DNA from: Oceanimonas baumannii
GTDB lineage: Bacteria > Pseudomonadota > Gammaproteobacteria > Enterobacterales > Aeromonadaceae
DNA: 64,000 nt
Assembly: GCF_002245495.1 (NCBI RefSeq)
Contig: NZ_NQJF01000013.1
Span: forward strand, 1 to 64,000
Direction: 5' to 3'
Part shown: positions 48,280 to 59,260 of the stretch, piece after piece
Layout: every line of letters begins with the position of its first letter
How positions within the stretch are numbered: the first letter of the stretch is position 1
The notes under the pieces: generated by a model
Told to the model about the DNA's origin: nothing
Databases searched by the model: none
What the model saw: the letters and a program-made list of their open reading frames with translations, nothing else
Program-made: the position numbers and the translations under genes

Positions 48280-49992
48280 TCAGGCCTCCTGGGTGACCCG
48301 AATCACCTCTTCCACATTGGTGATCCCTTGTTGTGCCTTGAGCAGACCATCGCCATACATGGTACGCATGCCGCCGGCCACGGCGGCCCGCTGAATTTGT
48401 CCGGCATCGGCATGGCTCAGCACCAGTTTGCGAATATCGTCGTTCATGACCAGCAATTCCTGAATGGCCAGCCGGCCGTGATAACCGGTGTTGGCGCAGT
48501 GCGGGCAACCGACAGGACGATAAAGCCGGATGGGTTCGCCGGGTGTGAGGGGTTCCAGTTTCAGTTCACGTACCAGCTCCGGCAGAGGTTCATAACTTTC
48601 CTTGCAGTGAGGACAAAGCACCCTGATCAGGCGCTGGCCAACCACCCCATTAAGGGTGGAGGTCAGCAGGTAGTCTTCCACCCCCATTTCCAGCAGCCGG
48701 GTGACGCTGCTGGCGGCATCATTGGTATGTAAAGTGGACAGCACCAGGTGGCCGGTAAGGGCCGACTGCACGCAAATGCGGGCGGTTTCCAGATCACGCA
48801 TTTCCCCTACCATAATGACATCCGGATCCTGACGCACAATGGCACGCAGGGCGCTGGCAAAAGTCAGGTTGATGGCCGGCTTAATGTGTATCTGATTGAT
48901 CCCCTCCATCTGATATTCCACCGGATCTTCTACCGTGATCAGCTTGCGCTCGGTCGTGTTAAGACGGTTAAGGGCGGTATAGAGAGTGGTGGTTTTGCCA
49001 CTGCCGGTGGGACCGGTGACCAGCAGTACGCCGTGTGGGATGGCCAGCACCTGTTGTAATCTGATTCGGGTATCTGCGGCAAAGCCGAGCGCATTAAAGT
49101 CGAGTACCACGCTTTCCCGGTTAAGCAGACGCATGACCACGCTTTCGCCATGCATGGTGGGTATGGTGGACACCCGGATATCCAGATCCTGTCCCTGAAC
49201 CCGCAGCTCGATACGGCCATCCTGAGGCAGCCGTCGTTCGGCAATGTTGAGCCGGGCCAGAATCTTGATGCGCGAGATAATGGCTGGGGTCATGTTCACC
49301 GGTGGTGCTTCACCCTGCTGTAGCACGCCGTCAATGCGGTAGCGGATGTTAAGCCGGTTTTCAAAAGGCTCAACGTGAATGTCCGAGGCCCTGAGTTCTA
49401 CCGCCTTCTGAATAAGCAGATTGACCAGGCGAATGACCGGCGCTTCACTGGCCATGTCCTTGAGCTGGGCAATACGTTCCTCGGTTTCCTCTTCTTCCTG
49501 CACCGCCGACAGAATGTCTCCCATTTTGCTCTGGCCTTCGCCGTAGAGTCGTTCTATGGCAGCGTCGATTTCCGAACTCACTCCTGCCTGAGCACGAACT
49601 GGCCGGCCACACAGCATGGCCATGGCCTGCAGGGCGAACTCGTCTCCGGGATCCACCATGGCCAGCACCAGGGTGTTTTCTTCAAGAAACAGAGGAACCA
49701 GATGATGTTCTTTGAGAAAGCGGTAGGGCAGTGGGTAGTCGAGTGGCGGAGTGGGGGGATAGTGATTTTTTTCGGTCAGTGGCAGCTCGTGCTGTTCGGC
49801 GAGAATACGGGCCAGTTCCCGTTCTGATATCATGCCCAGGTTCAGTAACAGGCGGGTAAGGGGAATGACTTCTTGCTGGCCTTGCTGCATACGTTCCAGC
49901 CGGCTCAGCTCTTTGTCGGTGAGTTGTCCCTGTTCAATCAGTTTTTGGCCCAGAATCTGCTCTCGGGCCGACCAGGATCCGCTGACATCCAT
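48280..49992 (-). CDS. gspE: Type II secretion ATPase GspE
   Basis: A 570-residue hexameric ATPase from ATG 49992 (GGGAGA 8 bases upstream; an ATG at 50025 would add 11 residues). A T2SSE N-terminal domain (about 15-150) is followed by the catalytic domain with Walker A GPTGSGKT (near 326), the Asp box MRDLETARI and the His box LSTLHTNDAASSV. A tetracysteine zinc module (CPHC near 457 and CPHC near 499) is the GspE hallmark. It drives pseudopilus cycling. First gene of the 11-gene operon and divergent from gdhA. Confidence 0.96.
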   Translation of the reverse strand: MDVSGSWSAREQILGQKLIEQGQLTDKELSRLERMQQGQQEVIPLTRLLLNLGMISERELARILAEQHELPLTEKNHYPPTPPLDYPLPYRFLKEHHLVPLFLEENTLVLAMVDPGDEFALQAMAMLCGRPVRAQAGVSSEIDAAIERLYGEGQSKMGDILSAVQEEEETEERIAQLKDMASEAPVIRLVNLLIQKAVELRASDIHVEPFENRLNIRYRIDGVLQQGEAPPVNMTPAIISRIKILARLNIAERRLPQDGRIELRVQGQDLDIRVSTIPTMHGESVVMRLLNRESVVLDFNALGFAADTRIRLQQVLAIPHGVLLVTGPTGSGKTTTLYTALNRLNTTERKLITVEDPVEYQMEGINQIHIKPAINLTFASALRAIVRQDPDVIMVGEMRDLETARICVQSALTGHLVLSTLHTNDAASSVTRLLEMGVEDYLLTSTLNGVVGQRLIRVLCPHCKESYEPLPELVRELKLEPLTPGEPIRLYRPVGCPHCANTGYHGRLAIQELLVMNDDIRKLVLSHADAGQIQRAAVAGGMRTMYGDGLLKAQQGITNVEEVIRVTQEA

Positions 49993-50111
49993 ATCGTTTG
50001 TCTCCCTGTTCACTGTTACAAGCATAGTCCGCCTGCGGAGAGTTGAGAGGGAGTCGCGATCGGACTCTGAGGTCTAAGAAAGCATAAATATTCTTCTTTT
50101 TAGTATAATAA

Positions 50112-51572
<1,461 letters not shown>

Positions 51573-51601
51573 ATACACTGCTCCCGCCAGCGTAACGTCT
51601 A

Positions 51602-51631
51602 AAGGCCCGGCAGACCGGGCTTTTATTTTTT
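51602..51631 (+). terminator. Terminator of gdhA
   Basis: GCCCGG, loop CAGA, CCGGGC, followed by TTTTATTTTTT, about 30 bases after the gdhA stop. Confidence 0.93.
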
Positions 51632-51682
51632 GATGCCAAACATCCTGCTTGCTCATGCCGGGACTCACCCGGCACGATGTGT

Positions 51683-52033
51683 TCAGATTTCGGCAGCGAC
51701 GACCGAAATTTCCACCAGCAGCTCCGGACGGGCCATGGCTGCTTCTACGCAGGCGCGGGCGGGAGCATGACCTTCCGGTACCCAGGCATCCCATACCGCA
51801 TTCATGGCGGTAAAGTCGGCCATGGTGTTCAGATAAATGGTGGCTGAGAGGAGATGCTCACGGTCTGAACCGGCTTCCTGTAGCAGTTCATCCACCTTTT
51901 CCAGCATGGTAATGGTCTGCTCGGTAATATCCTGGGTGGCATCCTTGCATACCTGACCGCACAGGTAGATGGTGCCGTTGTGTTTAACAATACGGCTCAT
52001 GCGTTGGCCGGTTTGCTGGCGCTCAATAGTCAT
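51683..52033 (-). CDS. RidA-family protein (YoaB-like)
   Basis: A 116-residue YjgF/YER057c/UK114 (RidA) fold protein. Motifs: [41 protein letters not shown] and [19 protein letters not shown], including the substrate-binding Arg of the PxRxxV block. The closest match I recall is E. coli YoaB. RidA proper hydrolyses reactive enamines from amino-acid breakdown; members of this branch are not well defined. SD AAGGAAG precedes the ATG. The 229-base gap to azlD shows nothing recognisable. Confidence 0.87.
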   Translation of the reverse strand: MTIERQQTGQRMSRIVKHNGTIYLCGQVCKDATQDITEQTITMLEKVDELLQEAGSDREHLLSATIYLNTMADFTAMNAVWDAWVPEGHAPARACVEAAMARPELLVEISVVAAEI

Positions 52034-52262
52034 TTGTTCTTCCTTTCAGACTTGTCTTAAAAGCTAAAAGCCAGACCTTACCGACTGTTCCTGGTTTGTA
52101 AACTTCCTATTTAGAAAAATGTAAAACAATATGGAGTCGATCACGGGAATCTATGCTCGTTTGCTCAAGTCCGTGCCGGCCGGTACGGGGGCCGCAAGCC
52201 GATGTTCATCCCCGTCAGGTTTATCAGCCCGAGGCTCCGGTTTTGACGGCAGCGTGAGTCAC

Positions 52263-52586
52263 TCAGGCCGGGGGGGAAAGCATTGCATTTAAAATATAAA
52301 AGGCTGTCAGGCTGGCAAGTACGGCCAGAAACAGGTTACCGACCAGGCGAGAAATAATCACGGTTAGCACGGCACCCCACAGGTAGGGATTATCCGGCAT
52401 GCTTCGAGTTAGTCCGTTTTCCATCATGATGATGGGACCGCAAATGGCGATCAGCAAACACGGTGCCGAATATTTCAGGGCCTCGTGAATAAAAGCCGGC
52501 AGACGCACCGGCACTCTTGGGTCGAGAAAAACATATCTGTTGATGAAGACAATTCCCGCCAGGGTCAGAATTAAAAGCCAGATCAT
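52263..52586 (-). CDS. azlD: AzlD-type branched-chain amino acid export subunit
   Basis: A 107-residue membrane protein with four hydrophobic segments. Start at ATG 52586, overlapping the azlC stop by 4 bases, with TTGGAGG upstream. Motifs LAGIVFINRYVF and LKYSAPCLLIAICGPIIM are typical of AzlD, the small partner of AzlC. A longer frame from 52625 runs within azlC and is unlikely. Confidence 0.88.
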   Translation of the reverse strand: MIWLLILTLAGIVFINRYVFLDPRVPVRLPAFIHEALKYSAPCLLIAICGPIIMMENGLTRSMPDNPYLWGAVLTVIISRLVGNLFLAVLASLTAFYILNAMLSPPA

Positions 52587-53305
52587 GATTTTTTTCCTCC
52601 AAGTTTCGACACCAGTACCGAACACACCATGCCGCTGCAGCCGGCAATGATGATGCCCCCCTCTATTTGCAGCACCGACAGCAGCATCGACAGCAGCAGG
52701 GACAGCAGTACCCCCACCAGGGTGCTGAGATGCTTAATCATGGGCACCACCAGGGTGATGAAGGTGGCGACGATGGAAAAATCGAGGTGGTAGTGGTCCA
52801 GATTCGGCACTGCATTGGCCATCACTATACCCAGCAGGCTGAACAGCACCCATCCGATATAAAAGGTGAGCCCGGCCCCGAGCAGATAGCTCACCGATAG
52901 GCCGGGACCGGCGTGCCGGCTGCCGCTGAGGGCGAACAGCTCATCGGTGAGCAGAAAGCCGAGGGCCAGGCGCTGCCGGCCGGCGAGTGAGGCGGCGTAC
53001 TCCCGCAGGGTCAGGCCATAGAGGAAGTGCTGTGAGGTGATGAAAAACACCGACAACATGATGGTCAGCACACTGGCACCGGACATCAGTAACCCCAGGG
53101 TCACCAGCTGAGCCGCGCCGGCGAAGACGATGGCCGACATGCCGATGCTCTGCCCCAGGGTTAGGCCGGACTGAACGGCCATGGAGCCGGCCAGTATGCC
53201 CCAGGGCACCACCGCCAGGCACAGGGGCAGCATGTCGATGGCGCCGGTGAGCCATTCCCGGCGGTGTTGCCGAGTGTTGTTCAAAGGAAATAGAGGGATG
53301 TTCAT
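52583..53305 (-). CDS. azlC: AzlC-type branched-chain amino acid exporter
   Basis: A 240-residue polytopic membrane protein of the AzlC family (LIV-E): LPLCLAVVPWGILAGSMA, IVFAGAAQLVTLGLLMSGAS and SQHFLYGLTLREYAA. With AzlD it exports branched-chain amino acids or related compounds. The neighbouring AraC-type gene, on the same strand 95 bases upstream, is the probable regulator, an arrangement seen for many azlCD pairs. Confidence 0.93.
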   Translation of the reverse strand: MNIPLFPLNNTRQHRREWLTGAIDMLPLCLAVVPWGILAGSMAVQSGLTLGQSIGMSAIVFAGAAQLVTLGLLMSGASVLTIMLSVFFITSQHFLYGLTLREYAASLAGRQRLALGFLLTDELFALSGSRHAGPGLSVSYLLGAGLTFYIGWVLFSLLGIVMANAVPNLDHYHLDFSIVATFITLVVPMIKHLSTLVGVLLSLLLSMLLSVLQIEGGIIIAGCSGMVCSVLVSKLGGKKS

Positions 53306-53400
53306 TGTAGTGACCGCAGGCCGAGAAAGAATGACTCAAGGCTAGCGTCGGCCACCGCCGCGGTATTGGATGAAGTTGCTGGGCTAGGTGGCGGTCTGGT

Positions 53401-54219
53401 TCAGGCCACGCCCCGCACGAATTCCCCCGGCGTGAAGCCGAAAGCGTTCTTGAAGTGGCGATGCAGGTGGCTTTGATCGGTAAAGCCGCACAGGGTCGAT
53501 ACTGAGCTGATCGACTGCCCACTCAGCAGCAGGGCCTTGGCTTTGCGCAGCCGGGCCTGCACCAGATAGGCGTGGGGTGGCATGCCGGTGCTGGCCTTGA
53601 ACTGGCGCAAAAAGTGCCAGGGGCTGAGCCCGGCGGTGGCTGCCAGGGTGCTGAGGGACAGATCCTGCTCCGGGCAGTCATCGATCAGCTGCCGGACTCG
53701 CTGCACCCGTTGTGCTGCCGGCGGCAGACGGCCAGCCTGGCCTCTGGTTCGGCTGTGGCGCAGCATCAGCCAGTTCAGTGATGACAGCAGCAGGGTTTCC
53801 TTCAGCAGGGCATTGTCCGGTTGGGCGAGCAGCTTGAAGGTCATCAGCAGCTGCTCTGCCAGACCGGGATCATGCAGTACGGCTTCGGGAAACCAGGGGA
53901 CTTGACCGTCAACCTGCCTGACGTCCCGGGACAGGCTGCGAAACAGCTCGGGGTGGGGATAGATGGCGCGATAGGCCCAGCCGGTAGCCAGCTCCGATGA
54001 GCCAGTGTGTACCTCATCGGCGTTGACCAGAATGATGTCACCCTTGGGCGCCACGTGCTCGGCTCCGGAGCGGTAAAAGCGCTGGGCGCCATCTTCGATG
54101 ACACCGACGCAGAAGGTTTCGTGCACATGACGGGAAAAGCGCTGACGATGGTAACGGGCCTGTAGCATTTCCAGGCCACCGAACTCGTTCAGTTGCAGGA
54201 ACCGGGTGTGCTCTTTCAT
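53401..54219 (-). CDS. AraC-family regulator of azlCD (probable)
   Basis: A 272-residue regulator. An N-terminal cupin-like AraC ligand domain (about 1-140: RHVHETFCVGVIEDGAQRF, ILVNADEVHTG) precedes a C-terminal double helix-turn-helix (about 170-268: LSLSTLAATAGLSPWHFLRQ, GFTDQSHLHRHFKNAFGFTP). The gene lies directly upstream of azlC. Regulation of azlCD is inferred from position. Confidence 0.88.
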   Translation of the reverse strand: MKEHTRFLQLNEFGGLEMLQARYHRQRFSRHVHETFCVGVIEDGAQRFYRSGAEHVAPKGDIILVNADEVHTGSSELATGWAYRAIYPHPELFRSLSRDVRQVDGQVPWFPEAVLHDPGLAEQLLMTFKLLAQPDNALLKETLLLSSLNWLMLRHSRTRGQAGRLPPAAQRVQRVRQLIDDCPEQDLSLSTLAATAGLSPWHFLRQFKASTGMPPHAYLVQARLRKAKALLLSGQSISSVSTLCGFTDQSHLHRHFKNAFGFTPGEFVRGVA

Positions 54220-54280
54220 GATGTCTTGCCTCCGCCGGCTGTCTTTGTACAGAATTGCTCATTTCGGCCATGAACCGCTC

Positions 54281-54330
54281 AAAAAAACGGCCACTAACCG
54301 CAGAATGTTGCATATTCTACGGTTAGTGGC
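54281..54330 (-). terminator. Terminator of the lactate operon
   Basis: GCCACTAACCGCAGAAT (54290-54306) and its near-perfect complement (54314-54330) form a 17-bp stem with one mismatch and a 7-base loop. On the minus strand a run of seven T follows (54287-54281). It lies about 50 bases after the dld stop. Confidence 0.9.
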
Positions 54331-54381
54331 AAAGACGACGGTACGATTGTGACGCGGGCGGCTGTTCTTGCGGGTGGAGGC

Positions 54382-57189
54382 TTAGGCCGACGCCTGATCC
54401 ACCAGGTAGAGGATGGACTCATAGCGAATGCCACTGTGGTGGCTCAGGCCCAGCTCACAGGTGCGGCTGTTGCTGATGCCCCGGGTACAGCCTGCTGGCA
54501 CCTGTTCCCGCAGCGGCTTGAGAGCGGCAGTGTTCAGCTCCGGCGTGGTGAAGCCTTTGTCGCCGGCAAAGCCGCAGCATTCAATATGTTCCGGCACCAC
54601 CACTTCTTTGGCGCAGCGTCGGGCCAGTGTCAGCATGGCGTCGGCCAGTCCCATGCGCCGGCTGCTGCAGGTGATATGCAGCATCACGGTTTCCTCCACC
54701 GGAGTCAGCGTCAGTCGTTCCAGGGCATGCTCCAGTACGAACTGTACCGGTTCAAATACCTTGAGTGGCAGGCGCTGAGTCTCCAGGGTGCGTTTGGCGC
54801 AGGGGCTGGTGTCCATCAGTACCGGCCAGCGGCCTTGTTCGCTGGCCTGCCACAGCCGGGCCTCCAGCTCGGCGGCCTTGTCCTCGGCCAGTGTCAGCAT
54901 GCCCTTGCTCTGATAGGGCATGCCGCAACACAGGTTGTTCAGATCGCCCGGCAGTATCACTTCAAAGCCGGCTTTTTCCAGCACAGCCAGGGTCACTTCG
55001 GTGAGTGAGCGGCCGTCTTTCGCGTTCGGATCTGCACCCAGGGTGCGGCTGGCACAGGATGGGAAATACACCACTTTAGGTCTGTCGCCTTGCAAGGTGC
55101 TGGTTGTGGGTTTGTGCGGATTGGCGGCCGGGGTTCCCGGCAGCCACAGCGGTACCCGATCGTGGCTGAGCTTGCGCATCCCGCGATTGAGTTTGCCCAT
55201 GTTGTGTTCGCCCAGCAGCTTGCGGCCCAAACTTGCGGCGTTCAGCCCCATGGACATGGCTTTGGTGGTGGTAGCGAAGTGTTTGGCGGTCCAGCGGGCG
55301 ATGGGCTCGAATTTACGGTAGCGTGCGGTGCGCAGCTGGCGTACCAGATCGCCAGTGTTGATGCCCACCGGGCAACGCTGCGCACACAGACCGGTGGCGG
55401 CGCAGGTGTCCACCCCCAGGCGGTCGAACACCCGTTGCAGGGTATCGTCGGTGTGTTCGCCGGCGGCGGTTCGGCGCTGCAGCTCGCGAAACAGCACAAT
55501 GCGCTGGCGCGGAGTCAGGCTCAGATCCCGGGACGGGCACACCGCCTCGCAAAAACCGCATTCGATGCATTTGTCGACGATGTCGTCGGCGGCGGGCAGG
55601 GGTTTGAGATCCTTTAAATGAGCCTGACGGTCCTCGTTGAGGATTACTCCGGGGTTCAGCAGTCCATCCGGATCGAACAGAGCCTTGATTTGTTGCATCA
55701 GGGTGTAACCGTCCCGGCCCCATTCCAGCTCCACATAGGGGGCCATGTTGCGGCCGGTGCCGTGCTCGGCCTTGAGCGAGCCCTGGTAGTCCACCGCCAC
55801 CAGCTGGGCCACGGCGTCCATAAAGCCGCCGTAGCGGTCCAGCTCTGCTTGAGTGTCAAAGCCCTGGGTGAATACAAAATGCAGATTACCGGCCAGGGCG
55901 TGGCCAAAAATGATGGCCTCAGAGTAGCCGAAGCGGTCGAACAGCGCGGTCAGTTTGCGTACCGCCGGGGCCAGCTCTTCCACCGGGAAAGCCACGTCCT
56001 CAATGATGACGGTGGTGCCGGTTTCGCGCACCGCACCCACCGCTGGGAACATGCCTTTACGTATGCCCCAGAGGACGGCGCAAGTGGTTTTGTCCTGGGT
56101 AAAAGCGATTTCGTTGCAGCGGGCAAAGGGGGTAACCGCCTCCATGGCCTGCTCGCACAGAGCCAGCAGCTCGGCCTCGCTGGCACCGTGTACTTCTACC
56201 AGCAAGGCGGCGGCTTCCAGGTCGAGATCGCCGATGAAGTCGGGCATGCCCGGCTTGTCGGCAATGGAAGCCAGGGCCCGGCCGTCCATCAGTTCTACTG
56301 CGGCCACCGGCGCTTGGGACAGTGCAGTAACCGCCCGGCAGGTGGTCTCGATGTTGTCATACACCAGCAGGCAGGATGCCTTGAACGGGTGATCCGGGAC
56401 CGTGTTGTAGCTGACCTCGGCCATAAAACCGAGGGTGCCCTCGGAGCCAATCATCAGGTGGGCCAGAATGTCGAAGGGATCATCAAAATCGGTCAGGGCG
56501 TTCAGGCTGTAGCCGGTGGTGTTCTTCAGCCGGTACTTGTGGCGAATACGTTCGCACAGCGCGGGGTTGGCCTTTACTTCCTCGCTCAGTTGCGAGAGTC
56601 CTTCCAGCAGGTCGGGCCGGCGTTCGGCAAAGCGGGCCCGGCTGTCGGCGTCGCGGGTGTCGAGCCGGGTACCATCGGCCAGCACCAGGCTGAGCCCGTG
56701 CAGGGTACGGTAGGAGTTCTGGGCGGTGCCGCAGCACATGCCGGAGGCGTTGTTGGCGGCGATGCCGCCTATCTTGCAGCTGTTAATGGAGGCCGGATCC
56801 GGGCCAATTTTACGGCCATAGGGAGCCAGATAACGGTTGGCATCGGCCCCTATTACTCCGGGTTGCAGGGCGATTTGCTTGCCATCGTCCTCAATACGGT
56901 GCGAGCGCCAGTCGTCGGTCAGGGTGATCAGTACTGAGTCGGACACCGCCTGGCCAGACAGACTGGTGCCGGCGGCGCGAAAGGTGCAGTGAATGCGGTG
57001 TCGCCGGCAGGCTGCAAGCACCTGTACGACTTCCTCGGGGCTGGCCAGCCGCAGCACCAGCCTGGGCAAAAGCCGGTAAAAGCTGGCGTCGGTGCCATAG
57101 GCCAGGCATAAGGACGGATCGGAAATAATGCGTTCAGTGGGCAAAAAGGAGGACAGTTCCTCGGCCAGAAGCTGGTAACGAGCCTCCAT
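54382..57189 (-). CDS. dld: D-lactate dehydrogenase, FAD and Fe-S type (Dld-II)
   Basis: A 935-residue flavo-iron-sulfur enzyme. The ATG at 57189 overlaps the lldG stop by one base; the frame remains open upstream to 57435 but inside lldG. Domains: FAD_binding_4 (about 35-260: FRAAGTSLSGQAVSD, CKIGGIAANNASGM), FAD-oxidase C-terminal (about 270-515: LKAEHGTGRNMAPYVE), a 4Fe-4S ferredoxin pair (CIECGFCEAVCP near 540, CAATGLCAQRCP) and two CCG domains (LNNLCCGMPYQSKG, IECCGFAGDKG). The closest family is the D-lactate dehydrogenase Dld-II described in Shewanella, feeding electrons to quinone. With lldEFG and lldP it lets the cell grow on both lactate isomers. Confidence 0.9.
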   Translation of the reverse strand: MEARYQLLAEELSSFLPTERIISDPSLCLAYGTDASFYRLLPRLVLRLASPEEVVQVLAACRRHRIHCTFRAAGTSLSGQAVSDSVLITLTDDWRSHRIEDDGKQIALQPGVIGADANRYLAPYGRKIGPDPASINSCKIGGIAANNASGMCCGTAQNSYRTLHGLSLVLADGTRLDTRDADSRARFAERRPDLLEGLSQLSEEVKANPALCERIRHKYRLKNTTGYSLNALTDFDDPFDILAHLMIGSEGTLGFMAEVSYNTVPDHPFKASCLLVYDNIETTCRAVTALSQAPVAAVELMDGRALASIADKPGMPDFIGDLDLEAAALLVEVHGASEAELLALCEQAMEAVTPFARCNEIAFTQDKTTCAVLWGIRKGMFPAVGAVRETGTTVIIEDVAFPVEELAPAVRKLTALFDRFGYSEAIIFGHALAGNLHFVFTQGFDTQAELDRYGGFMDAVAQLVAVDYQGSLKAEHGTGRNMAPYVELEWGRDGYTLMQQIKALFDPDGLLNPGVILNEDRQAHLKDLKPLPAADDIVDKCIECGFCEAVCPSRDLSLTPRQRIVLFRELQRRTAAGEHTDDTLQRVFDRLGVDTCAATGLCAQRCPVGINTGDLVRQLRTARYRKFEPIARWTAKHFATTTKAMSMGLNAASLGRKLLGEHNMGKLNRGMRKLSHDRVPLWLPGTPAANPHKPTTSTLQGDRPKVVYFPSCASRTLGADPNAKDGRSLTEVTLAVLEKAGFEVILPGDLNNLCCGMPYQSKGMLTLAEDKAAELEARLWQASEQGRWPVLMDTSPCAKRTLETQRLPLKVFEPVQFVLEHALERLTLTPVEETVMLHITCSSRRMGLADAMLTLARRCAKEVVVPEHIECCGFAGDKGFTTPELNTAALKPLREQVPAGCTRGISNSRTCELGLSHHSGIRYESILYLVDQASA

Positions 57190-57842
57190 CAAGCATCCTC
57201 CAGAATGAGTACCGTCAGGGCACTGGGTCCGTGGGCACCGTAGGCCAGGGTTTGCTGAATGTCGGCAGTTTTGGACGGCCCCGAGACCAGCAGCAGGTTG
57301 GTGGGCATCCCCTGATTCCAGCCTTCGCTGGCCATCATGGCCGGCAGGTTGGTGTGCAGGGTGGAGGCTTTCAGAATGGCGATATGATGAGGCGGAACCA
57401 GCGACAGGGTGCGTGGCTCTTCCGGGCCCGGCCACAGCACCAGGCTACCGGTAGCGGCAATGGCGCCATGGCAACCGGTAATGCCCGCATCCACCTGATT
57501 GAACAGTTCATCCTTCCACTCTTCCAGAGGGCGGTCAAAGCAGATCTGCTCGACGTGGTCGTTAAGGCTTTGCATGATGTCGTCAAAAAATTCGCCGCCG
57601 GTACCGGTGGACACCCGTTTAATTCCGGCCTGGGCAAGCCGGTCCTGCAGGGTACTGACCAGACCGCTGCGGGGCAGACGGATCACCTCGGCGTGGTTCT
57701 GCTCCAGCAGCCCGGTCAACCGGGCCAGCATGGTGTCGGTATCGGTGTTGTTCCAGATCGGATAGTCCGGTTCCGGGGCGGACAGCGGCAGGGCATTAAC
57801 CCGGCGCAGCCGGTCGAAAATAGCAGTTCGGGCGGTCGACAT
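57189..57842 (-). CDS. lldG: L-lactate oxidation complex subunit LldG (LutC)
   Basis: A 217-residue LUD-domain protein: LIPLFGVS-like core with GITGCHGAIAATGSLVLW and HIAILKASTLHTNLPAMM and the end LVSGPSKTADIQQTLAYGAHGP. With LldE and LldF it forms the membrane-associated L-lactate dehydrogenase (LutABC) that oxidises L-lactate to pyruvate. Start and stop each overlap a neighbour by one base, so the operon is tightly coupled. Confidence 0.93.
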   Translation of the reverse strand: MSTARTAIFDRLRRVNALPLSAPEPDYPIWNNTDTDTMLARLTGLLEQNHAEVIRLPRSGLVSTLQDRLAQAGIKRVSTGTGGEFFDDIMQSLNDHVEQICFDRPLEEWKDELFNQVDAGITGCHGAIAATGSLVLWPGPEEPRTLSLVPPHHIAILKASTLHTNLPAMMASEGWNQGMPTNLLLVSGPSKTADIQQTLAYGAHGPSALTVLILEDA

Positions 57843-59260
57843 TATTTGTTCCTCTCGGCCATGAGTTCACGCAGGGTGCGGGCGGCGGGTCTGGGGGCTG
57901 TACGGCAACGGGTCCAGGGGCCCAGTTTGCTCGGGATCAGCCGGCGCAGTCGGGTTGCACACCAGGTAATGGCGCGGTACAGGGCCGGCTGACGGGTAGC
58001 CAGGGCGAAGCTGCGCCAGACAAAGGCCTCGGTGTTGCTGGCCGCCGCCTTCTGGCCGCGCAGAGGTAAAGCTCCCGGGTTGGGCTCCTGCTTGGCCTCA
58101 TGGCGCAGCCGCTGTAGCAGTTCGGGGATCGGAATGCGCACCGGACATACTTCGCCGCAGGCACCACACAGGCTGGAAGCGGTGGGCAGGTCCTGAGTCG
58201 CGTCCAGGCCCATCAGATGAGGTGAGATGATTTTGCCGATGGGGCCGGGGTAGACGGTGCCGTAGGCGTGGCCGCCAATACGGGTATACACCGGGCAGTG
58301 GTTCATGCAGGCACCGCAGCGAATGCATTGCAGGGTCTTGCGCAGCTCTTCGTCGGCAAAGGCCTGGCTGCGACCGTTGTCGAGCAGCACCAGGTGCACT
58401 TCCTTGGGGCCGTCCAGCTCATCGTCCTTGCGCGGACCGCTGATCATATTGAAGTAGGTGGTGATCATCTGACCGGTGGCAGAGCGGGTCAGGGCGCTGA
58501 ACAGCGGCGGTACATCGGCCAGAAACTCCACTACCTTCTCGATGCCGGTAATGGCGATATGCACCTCGGGCACGGTGGTGCACATACGGCCGTTGCCCTC
58601 GTTTTCCACCAGGCAGAGGGTGCCGGTTTCGGCTACCGCGAAGTTGACCCCGGATACGCCCACATCGGCGGTGCGGTATTTTTCACGCAGCACCCGGCGG
58701 CCGGTCTGGATCAGGGTATCCACGTCCAGGGTGTGTTCAAAGCCGGGTACGTGTTCGGCGAACAGGTCGGCTACTTGCCGCTTATTCTTGTGAATGGCGG
58801 GCATGATGATGTGTGACGGCGTTTCCTGGCCGAGCTGGACGATGTATTCACCCATGTCGCTTTCCAGACAACTGATGCCTTCTTTTGCCATGGCGGCGTT
58901 GAGCTCGATTTCCTCGCTCACCATCGATTTTCCCTTCACCGCCAGGGTGCCGCCGTGGGACTGAATGATGTCGGTGAAAATGGCATTGGCCTGTTCGGCG
59001 TTTTCTGCCCAGTGCACGCGAATGCCGTTGGCAATACAGTTGGCTTCAAGTTGCTCCAGCAGCTCGGGCAGCTTGCTCAGGCAGCGTTGGCGAATGGCCT
59101 CGGATCGATCACGAATGGCGTTTTCTTCGGCGGCGTCGTCAAAAGCGGTTTTACGCTTGTCGCGCAGGTAATCCATGGCGCCGCGAAAGTTGGCGCGTAG
59201 CTCTTTGTCGGCCAGGGCAGCTTCGGCCTGGGGATGAAAGAGTTGTGGCTGGTTATGCAT
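57842..59260 (-). CDS. lldF: L-lactate oxidation iron-sulfur protein LldF (LutB)
   Basis: A 472-residue protein with an N-terminal LUD domain (about 60-300: GGTLAVKGKSMVSEEIELN, VGVSGVNFAVAETGTLCLVENEGN), two 4Fe-4S motifs (CIRCGACMNHCPVY near 310 and CGACGEVCPVRIPI near 363) and a C-terminal DUF3390-like part. It carries electrons in the LutABC complex. It starts 8 bases inside the end of lldE. Confidence 0.95.
   Translation of the reverse strand: MHNQPQLFHPQAEAALADKELRANFRGAMDYLRDKRKTAFDDAAEENAIRDRSEAIRQRCLSKLPELLEQLEANCIANGIRVHWAENAEQANAIFTDIIQSHGGTLAVKGKSMVSEEIELNAAMAKEGISCLESDMGEYIVQLGQETPSHIIMPAIHKNKRQVADLFAEHVPGFEHTLDVDTLIQTGRRVLREKYRTADVGVSGVNFAVAETGTLCLVENEGNGRMCTTVPEVHIAITGIEKVVEFLADVPPLFSALTRSATGQMITTYFNMISGPRKDDELDGPKEVHLVLLDNGRSQAFADEELRKTLQCIRCGACMNHCPVYTRIGGHAYGTVYPGPIGKIISPHLMGLDATQDLPTASSLCGACGEVCPVRIPIPELLQRLRHEAKQEPNPGALPLRGQKAAASNTEAFVWRSFALATRQPALYRAITWCATRLRRLIPSKLGPWTRCRTAPRPAARTLRELMAERNK

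Noticed and set aside
55618-56937. 439-residue open frame on the plus strand
   Set aside because: Antisense shadow of dld; the FAD and Fe-S motifs are all on the minus strand.
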